Below, piece by piece: positions 33,425 through 41,433 of a stretch of DNA of 64,000 nucleotides. Source of the DNA: Bradyrhizobium sp. 195 (GTDB lineage Bacteria; Pseudomonadota; Alphaproteobacteria; Rhizobiales; Xanthobacteraceae); NCBI RefSeq assembly GCF_023101665.1, contig NZ_CP082161.1, positions 2,604,001 through 2,668,000 of the forward strand, in the 5' to 3' direction. Every line of letters begins with the position of its first letter. The first letter of the stretch is position 1. The notes under the pieces were generated by a model. The model saw only the letters and a program-made list of their open reading frames with translations. It had not been told where the DNA came from and ran no database searches. The position numbers and the translations under genes were made by a program.

Positions 33425-33602
33425 CTGCTAGCCGCTTCGAAGAAGACTTCGCTGGGCCATGAGCATGTGTATTTCAGCCGCACTGTCAGGAGTTGTCGAC
33501 GCTAGCCATGGCTTTGGCGAAAGCGGCGATCGTGCGTCTAGCGGTGCATTAGGGGTGCACGAGGCTTTACCTCGCGAGTCGAGTGATAATACTTTCGAGC
33601 GC

Positions 33603-34310
33603 ATGAAAAAGCGCAAGAAACGACTGACAAATTCCGAACATCGCGAGTTGAGCATGTCGGCAGTATTGGCTGCCGCCGAGTTTCTCTTCGTGACCCAAGG
33701 CTACAACGGCACGACGACGGAGCAGATCGGGCAACTCGCGGATCTGACCAAGGGCAGCGTCTACTTCTATTACGGCAACAAGGAAGGTGTCCTGCTTGAG
33801 CTGCTCAATCGCGTGCGAGCCAACGTCATGGAGCCATATCTTCAGATCCTGCAAGATCAAGGCCTTTCGCCCGTCGAGCGCATGACGAAATATCTGGAGA
33901 GGGCCGGCGAGGTCGCCCTTGACCATCCAGGCTCGATGTTGCTGCCGATCGTCGTCTCTATAGAGATGGCGGCAACTGAATCCGAAGCGGCGCGCAGGGT
34001 AAAGGCTGGCTACAATCGGATCGCACGAGAAGTGCGTACTGTCCTGGAGCAGGGGCAGGCTTCTGGCATGTTCCGCTCCGATCTGAGCAGCAGCGATATG
34101 GCTCGGCTCCTGATCTCCACCGGCGATGGCATCATGCTCGAGTGCCTTCGTCAGAATCTCCGCATTGACGTTCACCGTCTGGTTCGCACGCTGAAGGCTG
34201 TCGTGCTTACCGGTCTTCAAATCGCGTCGGAGGCGCCCAGGGACATCGAGGCCGATGATGGCCCCTCCGTTATCGATGTCTTGCGCGGCAATCTTCAGGA
34301 CCACGCATAA
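33603..34310 (+). CDS. TetR family transcriptional regulator of the Paa-like operon
   Basis: 235 residues from the ATG at 33603. HTH: AAEFLFVTQGYNGTTTEQIGQLADLTKGSVYFYYGNKEGVLLELL (shown in parts: TEQIGQLADLTKGSVYFYY). The C-terminal ligand domain has TetR_C-like helices (LDHPGSMLLPIVVSIEM; LLISTGDGIML). Ends 35 bases before the PaaA-like gene on the same strand and is divergent from the isomerase/SDR pair, so it probably controls both; acyl-CoA ligands are common in this type (inference). A frame extension to 33459 adds 48 residues without domain features. Confidence 0.88.
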   Translation: MKKRKKRLTNSEHRELSMSAVLAAAEFLFVTQGYNGTTTEQIGQLADLTKGSVYFYYGNKEGVLLELLNRVRANVMEPYLQILQDQGLSPVERMTKYLERAGEVALDHPGSMLLPIVVSIEMAATESEAARRVKAGYNRIAREVRTVLEQGQASGMFRSDLSSSDMARLLISTGDGIMLECLRQNLRIDVHRLVRTLKAVVLTGLQIASEAPRDIEADDGPSVIDVLRGNLQDHA

Positions 34311-34345
34311 ACAATCAGCGAATTACAACGAGGGAAGGTCCGACC

Positions 34346-35302
34346 ATGGCTCAAGCGGCGCTCGCACGTGAAATCCCGGAAGAGGCAACTGAGGTCGCTC
34401 TACAGACCCGGATCAAGGCTGGCGCAACGCTGGAGGATATCAGCGAGATGACGCCGCGCTATCGTGACGTGCTCGTCGCGACCATGGCGATCGCGGCCGA
34501 TCTGGAAATCATGACGTTGCCACTCGACTTCGATGCCATCACGTTTGCGCCCAGCATCAACGATCGCATCGCCGTCGCGTCTGCGCTGCAAGACGAGATG
34601 GGACATGCCCAGGTCATGTTCCGCATGCTCGAGGATTTCGGCTTCGACTCCTATCACCAGGTGTTCGAGCGTGATCCCAAGAACTTCAAGACGTTCTTTC
34701 TGCTCGAGTTTGGAAACCTGAGTCCGATCGATGTGGGGCTGGGCCACCTTGTCGGCGATCAGGCGGGATATATCACGACGCGCGATCTCGAGGAGAATTG
34801 TTCATTCGGGCCGTATAGCCGATCGCTGCGGAAGGTGAACTTCGAAGAGAACTTCCACGTCAAGCGCGGCGAATACATGATCCGCCATTACATGCAGCAG
34901 GGCCCCGAGATGCGGAAGCGGGTCCAGGAACGTATGGATTTCTGGTTTCCGCTGGGGGCCGAGTGGTTCGGTGCGACGGACGACGTCAAGTCGAGGACCG
35001 ACCAACTCCATTACAAGATACGCGGCAGCAGCAACGATCAGCTCAGGCAGATTTGGCTGCAGCGCCTCGTGCCTTTCTGCGAGCAGGTTGGTTTGAAGGT
35101 CCCGGCTCACTTCGACCGCGAAAAGGGCATTTACGTCCTCGATTACCAAATGCCGATCCTGCTGAATCTGGAAACCCTGAAGTGGGATTTTCGTACGGTC
35201 ACGTGGCCGGAGAAGCTCGCGCAATGGAAGAAAGGCGGCCCATTGAAGCTGCCGGGCCTGACTCGGATGCAGGTTGAGCTTTGGGGGCAGGACCTGTGGT
35301 GA
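34346..35302 (+). CDS. PaaA-like di-iron oxygenase, catalytic subunit
   Basis: 318 residues of the phenylacetyl-CoA epoxygenase alpha-subunit family (ferritin-like fold). Two ExxH iron motifs: E84-H87 in LQDEMGHAQV and E168-H171 in NFEENFHVKR; further Glu ligands lie in the ADLEIMTLPL region. It would insert oxygen into an aromatic or unsaturated acyl-CoA together with the PaaC-like partner. Sequence next to the active site differs from standard PaaA, so the substrate is probably not phenylacetyl-CoA (inference). First gene of an operon with a PaaD/PaaB/PaaC order. No PaaE reductase is present. Confidence 0.88.
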   Translation: MAQAALAREIPEEATEVALQTRIKAGATLEDISEMTPRYRDVLVATMAIAADLEIMTLPLDFDAITFAPSINDRIAVASALQDEMGHAQVMFRMLEDFGFDSYHQVFERDPKNFKTFFLLEFGNLSPIDVGLGHLVGDQAGYITTRDLEENCSFGPYSRSLRKVNFEENFHVKRGEYMIRHYMQQGPEMRKRVQERMDFWFPLGAEWFGATDDVKSRTDQLHYKIRGSSNDQLRQIWLQRLVPFCEQVGLKVPAHFDREKGIYVLDYQMPILLNLETLKWDFRTVTWPEKLAQWKKGGPLKLPGLTRMQVELWGQDLW

Positions 35303-35610
35303 CGGAACAGGCGGTCCGCGAAGCGCTCCTTGCGGTGAATGACCCGCATATACCGGTCAGCATCGAGAGCATGGGGATGTTGAGGGCCGTCACGATCTCG
35401 GACACCGGCGTGGTCGATGTCGAGCTCGCAATTCCGTGCCTGGCCTGTCCCGGCGTCTCGATGTTGAAGCAATCGGTCAAGGACGCTGTGGGCGGTCTGG
35501 AGGGTGTCAGCAAGGTCAACGTCCTTGAAGGCTGGCATCACGATTGGACCACGCAATCCATTGAACCCAATGCGCGACAATTGATGCGTCGCTTCGGAAT
35601 ACAGGTCTAG
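35299..35610 (+). CDS. PaaD N-terminal-like (MIP18/DUF59) iron-sulfur maturation protein
   Basis: 103 residues: VREALLAVNDPHIPVSIESMGML at the start and AIPCLACPGVSMLKQSV with two Cys in the middle; the fold is DUF59/MIP18. In normal PaaD this domain is followed by a C-terminal zinc-ribbon-like part; here the protein ends after about 100 residues and a separate ribbon gene lies at 36642-36830. Its role would be Fe-S or di-iron centre assembly for the oxygenase (inference). GTG 35299 overlaps the PaaA-like stop (GTGA), with GGGGGCAGGACC upstream. Confidence 0.85.
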   Translation: MTEQAVREALLAVNDPHIPVSIESMGMLRAVTISDTGVVDVELAIPCLACPGVSMLKQSVKDAVGGLEGVSKVNVLEGWHHDWTTQSIEPNARQLMRRFGIQV

Positions 35611-35617
35611 GGGTGCG

Positions 35618-35875
35618 ATGATGAAAAAGGTTATCGATAGACAATTGGAGTTGGGTGGCGACAAGCCGGAGTTCTACGAGGTATTTGCGCGCCGAGATTC
35701 TGCAGAACCGCTCACCCATATCGGCTCTGTCGAGGCCCCCAACGCGGAACTGGCCGAGGCGCGCGCCTGGTTTGTCTACGACCAGCATATCTGGCGGGAG
35801 ATGTGCATCGTACCGCTGTCGGCAATCGTCACGATTACCGAACGCGGCAGCAAATCGAAGGTAAAGGTGGTGTGA
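35618..35875 (+). CDS. PaaB-like structural subunit
   Basis: 85 residues: EFYEVFARRDSAEPLTHIGSVEA and AWFVYDQHIWREMCIVPLSAIVTI match PaaB, which bridges AC heterodimers in the epoxygenase complex (known). Start 35618 or the next ATG 35621. Its stop overlaps the next ATG. Confidence 0.85.
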   Translation: MMKKVIDRQLELGGDKPEFYEVFARRDSAEPLTHIGSVEAPNAELAEARAWFVYDQHIWREMCIVPLSAIVTITERGSKSKVKVV

Positions 35876-36645
35876 TGGCTGTCATCAATTCAATCGACGA
35901 CCTTTCAGAAGCGGACAAAGTCCTGCGGGACGAATTGTATTGCATCGCGGACGCCAAACTGGTGCTCGCCGGCTGGTACATGATGGTGTTGCAGAACGGG
36001 CGCTCCATCGCGGACTTCACGTCCATCTGCGCGATGATGCAGGGGCAGTATGGGCATGCCCGCGCGCTCTATCAGCATCTGGGGCGTTTCGGAGTCACGC
36101 TCGAGGAGGTGGAGTGGACGCGTGGTGCGAAGGATATCCGCTCGCCCAAACTGCTCGACCGGCCGCCGCAATCGTGGTCTGATTTTATCGCGACGATATT
36201 CGTGGCCGAGCAGGCCATCTCCACGCAATTGAGCGCATACAGAACGAGCCTGGCCGACAGAACCCTGGCACGCCTCGCTGACAAGATTCTGAAGGAATCG
36301 CGCTTTCATCTCAGCTATTCCGTGGGGTGGGTCAAGGCGCTACGCAAGGATACGGCGTCCACTGTGGATGAAGACGCCCGTCGCCGCCTGGTCGAAGCGT
36401 TGGATTGGTGGGGCGAGCCGGACCAGCCGGATATCGTTTTCTCAAGCGGCTTTCGGGATGCGGCGGATTCGGACCTTCGCGAACGCTTCCTCAAAGCGGT
36501 CGGTGAAACCTTCGATGTTCCGGATGGAATTGCCGGCCATGCAAGGTCCTGGCAGCGGTCTATCCGCCGCAATGGCGTTCCGGGAATCCCGGAGAACCTG
36601 TTCGAGAAGATCCGTTTCCAGAATCGCGAATTGGCGATGCCGTGA
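35875..36645 (+). CDS. PaaC-like structural subunit
   Basis: 256 residues, ferritin-like but non-catalytic, as PaaC is: ADAKLVLAGWYMMVLQNG, then MQGQYGHARALYQHLG where a catalytic subunit would have an ExxH pair (here Q-Y-G-H), and RFHLSYSVGWVKALRKD. It pairs with the PaaA-like subunit. The ATG overlaps the PaaB-like stop; the stop overlaps the next GTG, so translation is coupled throughout. Confidence 0.87.
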   Translation: MAVINSIDDLSEADKVLRDELYCIADAKLVLAGWYMMVLQNGRSIADFTSICAMMQGQYGHARALYQHLGRFGVTLEEVEWTRGAKDIRSPKLLDRPPQSWSDFIATIFVAEQAISTQLSAYRTSLADRTLARLADKILKESRFHLSYSVGWVKALRKDTASTVDEDARRRLVEALDWWGEPDQPDIVFSSGFRDAADSDLRERFLKAVGETFDVPDGIAGHARSWQRSIRRNGVPGIPENLFEKIRFQNRELAMP

Positions 36646-36830
36646 ATCGAGACGAGCCAACATTCGACTTGCCGGTAGATGCCAGCAAGGTCGTTTGTCC
36701 GCACTGTGAGAGCGATGTTGTCGATATCGAATCGCCTTTCGGTGGAAGCGTTTCCGAAGTCTTGTTTCGATGCCGGAAATGCAGGTCGTTCTTCCATTGG
36801 GTGAAGTGGCAGCCGGAGCCACCACGTTAG
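36642..36830 (+). CDS. Free-standing PaaD-type zinc ribbon
   Basis: 62 residues with C19-x2-C22 and C44-x2-C47; the layout CPHCES...FGGSVSEVLFRCRKCRSFFHWVKW is that of the C-terminal domain of PaaD (CPxCxS...FG...LYRCxxCxEPFxxFK in typical PaaD, from memory). GTG start overlaps the PaaC-like stop (GTGA). Together with the DUF59 protein at 35299-35610 it seems to be PaaD split into two genes, three genes apart. Confidence 0.78.
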   Translation: MNRDEPTFDLPVDASKVVCPHCESDVVDIESPFGGSVSEVLFRCRKCRSFFHWVKWQPEPPR

Positions 36831-36887
36831 GTGAAGTCGGAAAACACCAAGAGCAGCACAAGCTGCCAGAACGAACAAGGGGAGGTC

Positions 36888-38471
36888 ATGGTGCTGGATC
36901 GAGCCATTTCGGTTTCGGATGTTCTTCGGGCAACGGCCCGCGCGACGCCGCAAAGAAGCGCCGTCGTCGATGAGGCGGGGTCGCTGACCTACCGCGAATT
37001 CGATGAGACCGTCGACCGCCTTGCGGCTGGACTTCAGCGGCTCGGAATTGGAGCAGGCGACAGGGTTGCATATTTGCTGTGGAATCAGCGCGAGCTGCTT
37101 CTGTCTTACTTTTCGATCGCCCGTCTCGGTGCACTGACAGTTTCTCTGAACTTTCGACTGACGGCCGAAGAGCTCGCGTATCAGCTCTCGGCAGCCAAGT
37201 GTAAAGCGCTCATCGTTGATGAAGAGCTCGCCGGACTGGCGTCTCAGGCCATCGCGACCTCTACCCTCTCGATCCGACTGATCGTATGCGGCAGCGGCGT
37301 GGGGCCCGATCAGCTTCGCTTCGACGATCTGCTAAGCGCTACCACAGACATGTCCTCCTTCCCGATCGTGAGCTCAGATGCTGATAGCGGCATCTGGTTC
37401 ACATCGGGCACGACAGGCCGGCCGAAGGGAGCGGTGGTTAAGCACCGATCTGCTCTGGCTGCCGCGATGCTCGGCGCCTGGGCTATTCGGATTTCGGAAC
37501 CCATCAGAGTCTTGGGCGTCGCTCCCCTTTTTCATCGAGGAGCGATGGAAAACGTTGCGCTCCCGGTCGTGATGTGTGGTGGGACGCAGTTTTTGTTCAA
37601 GAAGCTCAACGCTGCACAAACGTTGGAATATCTGGAGAAGCTCGAGATCAACACTGCGTTCATCGTCCCGACGATGGCCTGGCAATTGCTGCGCGAACTG
37701 ACTGCCGAGACGAAGCCGTTGCCTCATCTCGTAAACTGGCTTTCAGCGTCCGCCCCGTTGCCGCCGGTACTTGCGGAGCAAATCACCAAACGCTTCGAAT
37801 TACCCAATGGAGTTATGAACACTTACGGCATCACCGAAATGCTGTTCGTTTCGACCTGTCCTCCGTCGATGCTGTCGAGGAAGCCAGGCAGTGCCGGGCT
37901 CCCGGCACCTGGGACGCAGATCGCCATCTACGACGACAAGCGCGGGGTCCTTCCTCGTGGCGAGATCGGAGAAATTCTCATCAGCGGGCCGACGGCATTC
38001 TCTCGGTATCTCGACAACGAGCAAGCGACGCGGGACGCGATCATCGATCTGAATGGGCAGGAGTGGTATCGCAGCGGCGATGTCGGTGTTCTCGATGAGG
38101 ACGGATACCTTGCTATCAAGGACCGCAAGAAGGACATGATCATCTCCGGCGGAGAGAATGTCTATTGCGCCGAAGTCGAATTGGCGTTGATCGATCATCC
38201 ATCAATCCGGGAAGTCGCGGTCGTCGGTGTCCCCGACGAAAAGTGGGGCGAAATCGTTGTCGCTGCCATCGTCAAGGCGACAGATGCAGCCGTAGATATG
38301 GACGACATCGTAAGGAGCTGCGCGTCCCTCGCGAGCTACAAGCGGCCGCGTGAGGTGGTCTGCCTTGACGCATTGCCGCGCAACAGCTTCGGCAAAGTAC
38401 GCAAGGACCTGGTTCGGGAGATGGTCCGTGAGCGGCTCCCGTCGTCGACGCGCATACGCCGCGCGTCCTAG
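36888..38471 (+). CDS. Acyl-CoA synthetase (AMP-forming) of the Paa-like operon
   Basis: 527 residues with intact ANL motifs: WFTSGTTGRPKGAV (about 168-181), YGITEM, WYRSGDVGVLDEDGYL, DRKKDMIISGGENVY and the final RNSFGKVRKDLVR with the catalytic Lys. It likely makes the CoA ester that the Paa-like oxygenase attacks (inference from the operon). The start ATG 36888 has AGGGGAGGTC directly upstream; a longer frame from 36831 lacks this. It lies 57 bases after the zinc ribbon gene and 73 bases before the binding protein gene. Confidence 0.92.
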   Translation: MVLDRAISVSDVLRATARATPQRSAVVDEAGSLTYREFDETVDRLAAGLQRLGIGAGDRVAYLLWNQRELLLSYFSIARLGALTVSLNFRLTAEELAYQLSAAKCKALIVDEELAGLASQAIATSTLSIRLIVCGSGVGPDQLRFDDLLSATTDMSSFPIVSSDADSGIWFTSGTTGRPKGAVVKHRSALAAAMLGAWAIRISEPIRVLGVAPLFHRGAMENVALPVVMCGGTQFLFKKLNAAQTLEYLEKLEINTAFIVPTMAWQLLRELTAETKPLPHLVNWLSASAPLPPVLAEQITKRFELPNGVMNTYGITEMLFVSTCPPSMLSRKPGSAGLPAPGTQIAIYDDKRGVLPRGEIGEILISGPTAFSRYLDNEQATRDAIIDLNGQEWYRSGDVGVLDEDGYLAIKDRKKDMIISGGENVYCAEVELALIDHPSIREVAVVGVPDEKWGEIVVAAIVKATDAAVDMDDIVRSCASLASYKRPREVVCLDALPRNSFGKVRKDLVREMVRERLPSSTRIRRAS

Positions 38472-38544
38472 TCAAGGAGCCGACCTTCTCCAACCGGCTT
38501 GAGGTTTAAGAAGACACGTAGTTTCACAGTTTTGGAGTGATGTC

Positions 38545-39747
38545 ATGTTCAAGCTCTTCAGGCCATTTATTGCTCTGATGCTGATGTCGTTCGGGTCCGC
38601 TGCGTATGCCGCCGATGCACCGGGTGTGACGCCGTCTGAGATCAAGATTGGCGGAGTCTTTCCTTTCAGCGGACCGGCCTCGCCGTACGGTGTCATAGGT
38701 CAGGCCATTCTAGCCTATGCCCAATCGGTCAACGACCGCGGCGGCATCAACGGCCGGAAAATAAACTACATTGCCTACGACGATGCTTACAGCCCGCCCA
38801 AAGCGGTGGAGCAGGTGCGCAAGCTCGTCGAAGGCGACGAGGTTGCGTTCATCTATGGTCAGCTTGGTACCCCGGGAAACACAGCGGTCGCCAAATATCT
38901 GATTGCGAAGCGCGTGCCGAGCATAGGCATGATCACCGGGTCGAACAAGTTCACGAACGTCGCGGATTATCCGCTGACGACGACGAGCATCGTCAGTTAC
39001 GATACGGAGGGGAAGATCTATGCCAAGTTTTTGACCAAGACGATGCCGAATGCGAAGTATGGCATCCTCTATCAGAATGACGATCTCGGCAAAGATTACG
39101 TCAACGCTTTCAAGGCGATCTTGAAAGGTGCTTTCGAAACGAAGGTTATCGCCGTCTCATATGAGGTCAGCGATCCAACGGTGGATTCTCAAATCCTGAA
39201 CTTGAAGAGTTCAGGGGCCGATGCGCTGATGGTGGCGGGGACGCCAAAGTTCGCGGCGCAAGCCATTCGGAGGGCTGCCGAGATCGGCTGGAAACCCACG
39301 ATCGTGCTGAACTACCCCTCGAGTTCGGTTAGCGCGACCCTGAAGCCGGCAGGTCTGGAAAGGGCGGTCGGTGTGATCGTCGGGCAGAACATGATGGATC
39401 CGGTCGACACGCAGTGGGCCAGCGACGCTGGGATGAAGGGCTATCGAGCCTTCATCGAAAAGTACATGCCGGGCGCTGATATCGCCGACACCAATATCCA
39501 GTACGGGTATGCGCAAGCAGTGCTGCTCGAACACCTGATCAAACAGTGTGGGAGCGATCTTTCCCGCGAGAACATCATCAAGCAGGCGAAGAGCCTGAAG
39601 AATGTGATGCTACCGACGCTGTTGCCTGGCATCAGCGTCAGTACGAGCGATAAGATCAACATGAATTACACACAAATGAGGCTGCAACGCTGGAGTGGTA
39701 CCGCCTGGGAGCTTTTCGGCGAAGTCCTTGACGCTTCCTCAGAGTGA
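38545..39747 (+). CDS. ABC transporter substrate-binding protein, branched-chain amino acid/aromatic acid type
   Basis: 400 residues with a Sec leader (about 1-22, ending AYAAD) and the LivJ-like fold: GVTPSEIKIGGVFPFSGPAS at the mature start, DDAYSPPKAVEQVRKLV and GQLGTPGNTAVAKYL. Many relatives bind aromatic acids rather than amino acids (known). No permease or ATPase genes are adjacent, so it depends on components encoded elsewhere or acts as a sensor. It probably belongs to the Paa-like operon. Confidence 0.9.
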   Translation: MFKLFRPFIALMLMSFGSAAYAADAPGVTPSEIKIGGVFPFSGPASPYGVIGQAILAYAQSVNDRGGINGRKINYIAYDDAYSPPKAVEQVRKLVEGDEVAFIYGQLGTPGNTAVAKYLIAKRVPSIGMITGSNKFTNVADYPLTTTSIVSYDTEGKIYAKFLTKTMPNAKYGILYQNDDLGKDYVNAFKAILKGAFETKVIAVSYEVSDPTVDSQILNLKSSGADALMVAGTPKFAAQAIRRAAEIGWKPTIVLNYPSSSVSATLKPAGLERAVGVIVGQNMMDPVDTQWASDAGMKGYRAFIEKYMPGADIADTNIQYGYAQAVLLEHLIKQCGSDLSRENIIKQAKSLKNVMLPTLLPGISVSTSDKINMNYTQMRLQRWSGTAWELFGEVLDASSE

Positions 39748-39926
39748 GCAGGGACGGAAGGTCGGGCTCCGGTGTCCACACGGTGGCGCCTCACGGCAGA
39801 CCTGCGCAATGAGTTGAGCCGTGATGCGCCGGCGCAGGGTCGTCACGCACCGCTGAACACTGAACGAAGATCAGACCTGCCGCATCGAGAGCTGGTGTGC
39901 GGCTGGACCGAAATCCGCCGATCCAA

Positions 39927-39945
39927 GACTTGTAAAAAACAAGTC
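39927..39945. promoter_or_regulatory. Perfect inverted repeat GACTTGT-A5-ACAAGTC
   Basis: 7-bp perfect arms (39927-39933 and 39939-39945) around AAAAA, 161 bases before the thiolase start. Operator candidate for the thiolase/FadJ pair. The rest of the 359-base gap (39748-40106) has no gene; short frames there lack any family character. Confidence 0.5.
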
Positions 39946-40106
39946 GATATACGAAAGCAACTTATGTAGGTTTGCAGCATCTACTTTGATCTGAGTGAGA
40001 AGGGGCGGTGTCGGTCGCGCTCTCGCGAGTGACTCGAGACAGCTTGATTTGCGATGGGACAATTCCTCCCGAACCGGGGAGGTAAACAAGGCAGGAGAGG
40101 CCAGAG

Positions 40107-41315
40107 ATGCCTGAGGCATATATTTACGATCACGTTCGCACGCCGCGCGGCAAGGGGAAATCCGACGGCTCGCTCCACGAAGTGACCGCCCTCGCGCTGG
40201 CGGCCGTTCCGCTACAGGCGCTGAAGGAGCGCAACAATCTGGCGCCTGACAGCGTCGATGACGTCGTGCTCGGCGTCGTTGATCCGATCGGCGAGGCAGG
40301 GAGCGACATCGCGCGATTTGCCGCGCTGAAGGCCGGCTTCGACAAGTCAGTGCCCGGTATTCAGGTCAACCGCTTCTGCGCGTCGGGCCTCGACGCCGTG
40401 AATATTGCCGCGGCGCAGATCATGTCGGGGCAGCACGAATTGACCATCGGCGGCGGCGCGGAATCCATGAGCCGCGTCGGGATCATGTCCTCCGGTTCGG
40501 CATGGCCGACGGACCCTTCGATGGCGGTGCCGAGCTATTTCATGCCTCAGGGCGTCGCAGCGGATTTGATTGCCACTAAATACGGCTTCTCGCGCGATGA
40601 CGTCGATACCTACGCCGTTCAGAGCCAGGAGCGCGCCGCCCGGGCCTGGGAGAAAGGACGGTTCAAGAAATCGGTCGTGCCGGTGAAGGACGTCAACGGC
40701 ATCACGATTCTTGCAAAGGACGAGCATATTCGCCCGGGAACGACAATGCAGTCGCTCGGCCAGCTGCAGCCATCATTCGCCACGATGGGTGCGATGGGCG
40801 GCTTTGACGCCGTTGCCGTGCAATCGCATCCGGAAATCGAGGCGATCAATTACGTACACCATGCGGGCAACTCGTCGGGTATTGTCGACGGCGCGGGAGC
40901 CGTTCTTCTCGGTAGCAAGGATGCTGGCAAGAGGCATGACCTCAAGCCACGTGCAAAGATTCGCGCGTTCGTCAATGTCGGCTCCGAACCTGCGATGATG
41001 CTGACCGGTCCGGTCGATGTGACCAAGAAAGTGCTCGATCGTTCCGGCATGAAGCTGTCGGACATCGATCTGGTCGAACTGAACGAGGCGTTTGCCTCCG
41101 TGGTCCTGCGATTGATGCAGGCGTTCGAAATCGACAGGGACAAGATCAACGTCAACGGCGGCGCGATTGCGATGGGCCACCCACTTGGCGCGACCGGCGC
41201 GATGATCCTCGGTACGGTCCTCGACGAACTCGAGCGCACCAACAAATCCACCGCTCTCGTGACGCTGTGCATCGGCGGCGGAATGGGCACCGCGACCATC
41301 ATCGAACGGGTCTGA
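40107..41315 (+). CDS. Acetyl-CoA acyltransferase (thiolase, FadA-like)
   Basis: 402 residues with a complete thiolase site: nucleophile Cys in VNRFCASGLDAVN (about residue 92), His in MGHPLGATGAM (about 355), and Cys in TLCIGGGMG (about 390). It cleaves 3-ketoacyl-CoA to acetyl-CoA and a shortened acyl-CoA (known). With the FadJ-like gene downstream it forms a beta-oxidation pair that would finish products of the oxygenase pathways. Good AGGAGAGG-type site upstream. Confidence 0.94.
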   Translation: MPEAYIYDHVRTPRGKGKSDGSLHEVTALALAAVPLQALKERNNLAPDSVDDVVLGVVDPIGEAGSDIARFAALKAGFDKSVPGIQVNRFCASGLDAVNIAAAQIMSGQHELTIGGGAESMSRVGIMSSGSAWPTDPSMAVPSYFMPQGVAADLIATKYGFSRDDVDTYAVQSQERAARAWEKGRFKKSVVPVKDVNGITILAKDEHIRPGTTMQSLGQLQPSFATMGAMGGFDAVAVQSHPEIEAINYVHHAGNSSGIVDGAGAVLLGSKDAGKRHDLKPRAKIRAFVNVGSEPAMMLTGPVDVTKKVLDRSGMKLSDIDLVELNEAFASVVLRLMQAFEIDRDKINVNGGAIAMGHPLGATGAMILGTVLDELERTNKSTALVTLCIGGGMGTATIIERV

Positions 41316-41323
41316 ATTGTTCT

Positions 41324-41341
41324 CCTCCCCGTAAGGGGAGG
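41324..41341 (+). repeat. Hairpin CCTCCCC-GTAA-GGGGAGG after the thiolase gene
   Basis: Perfect 7-bp stem 9 bases after the thiolase stop. Short GC hairpins of this type recur in Bradyrhizobium intergenic DNA. No T tract. Confidence 0.55.
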
Positions 41342-41376
41342 CAACCCAGGCGAAAATCCTAATCATGACGTCCTTA

Positions 41377-41401
41377 GGGGCCTCGCGAGGAGCGAGGCCC
41401 C
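41377..41401 (+). repeat. Hairpin GGGGCCTCGC-GAGGA-GCGAGGCCCC before the FadJ-like gene
   Basis: Perfect 10-bp GC stem, 33 bases before the FadJ-like start. With the hairpin at 41324-41341 it may protect transcript ends or lower read-through between the two genes (inference). Confidence 0.6.
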
Positions 41402-41433
41402 CCTGGATGGCGACAAGGAATTGGAACGATCAC

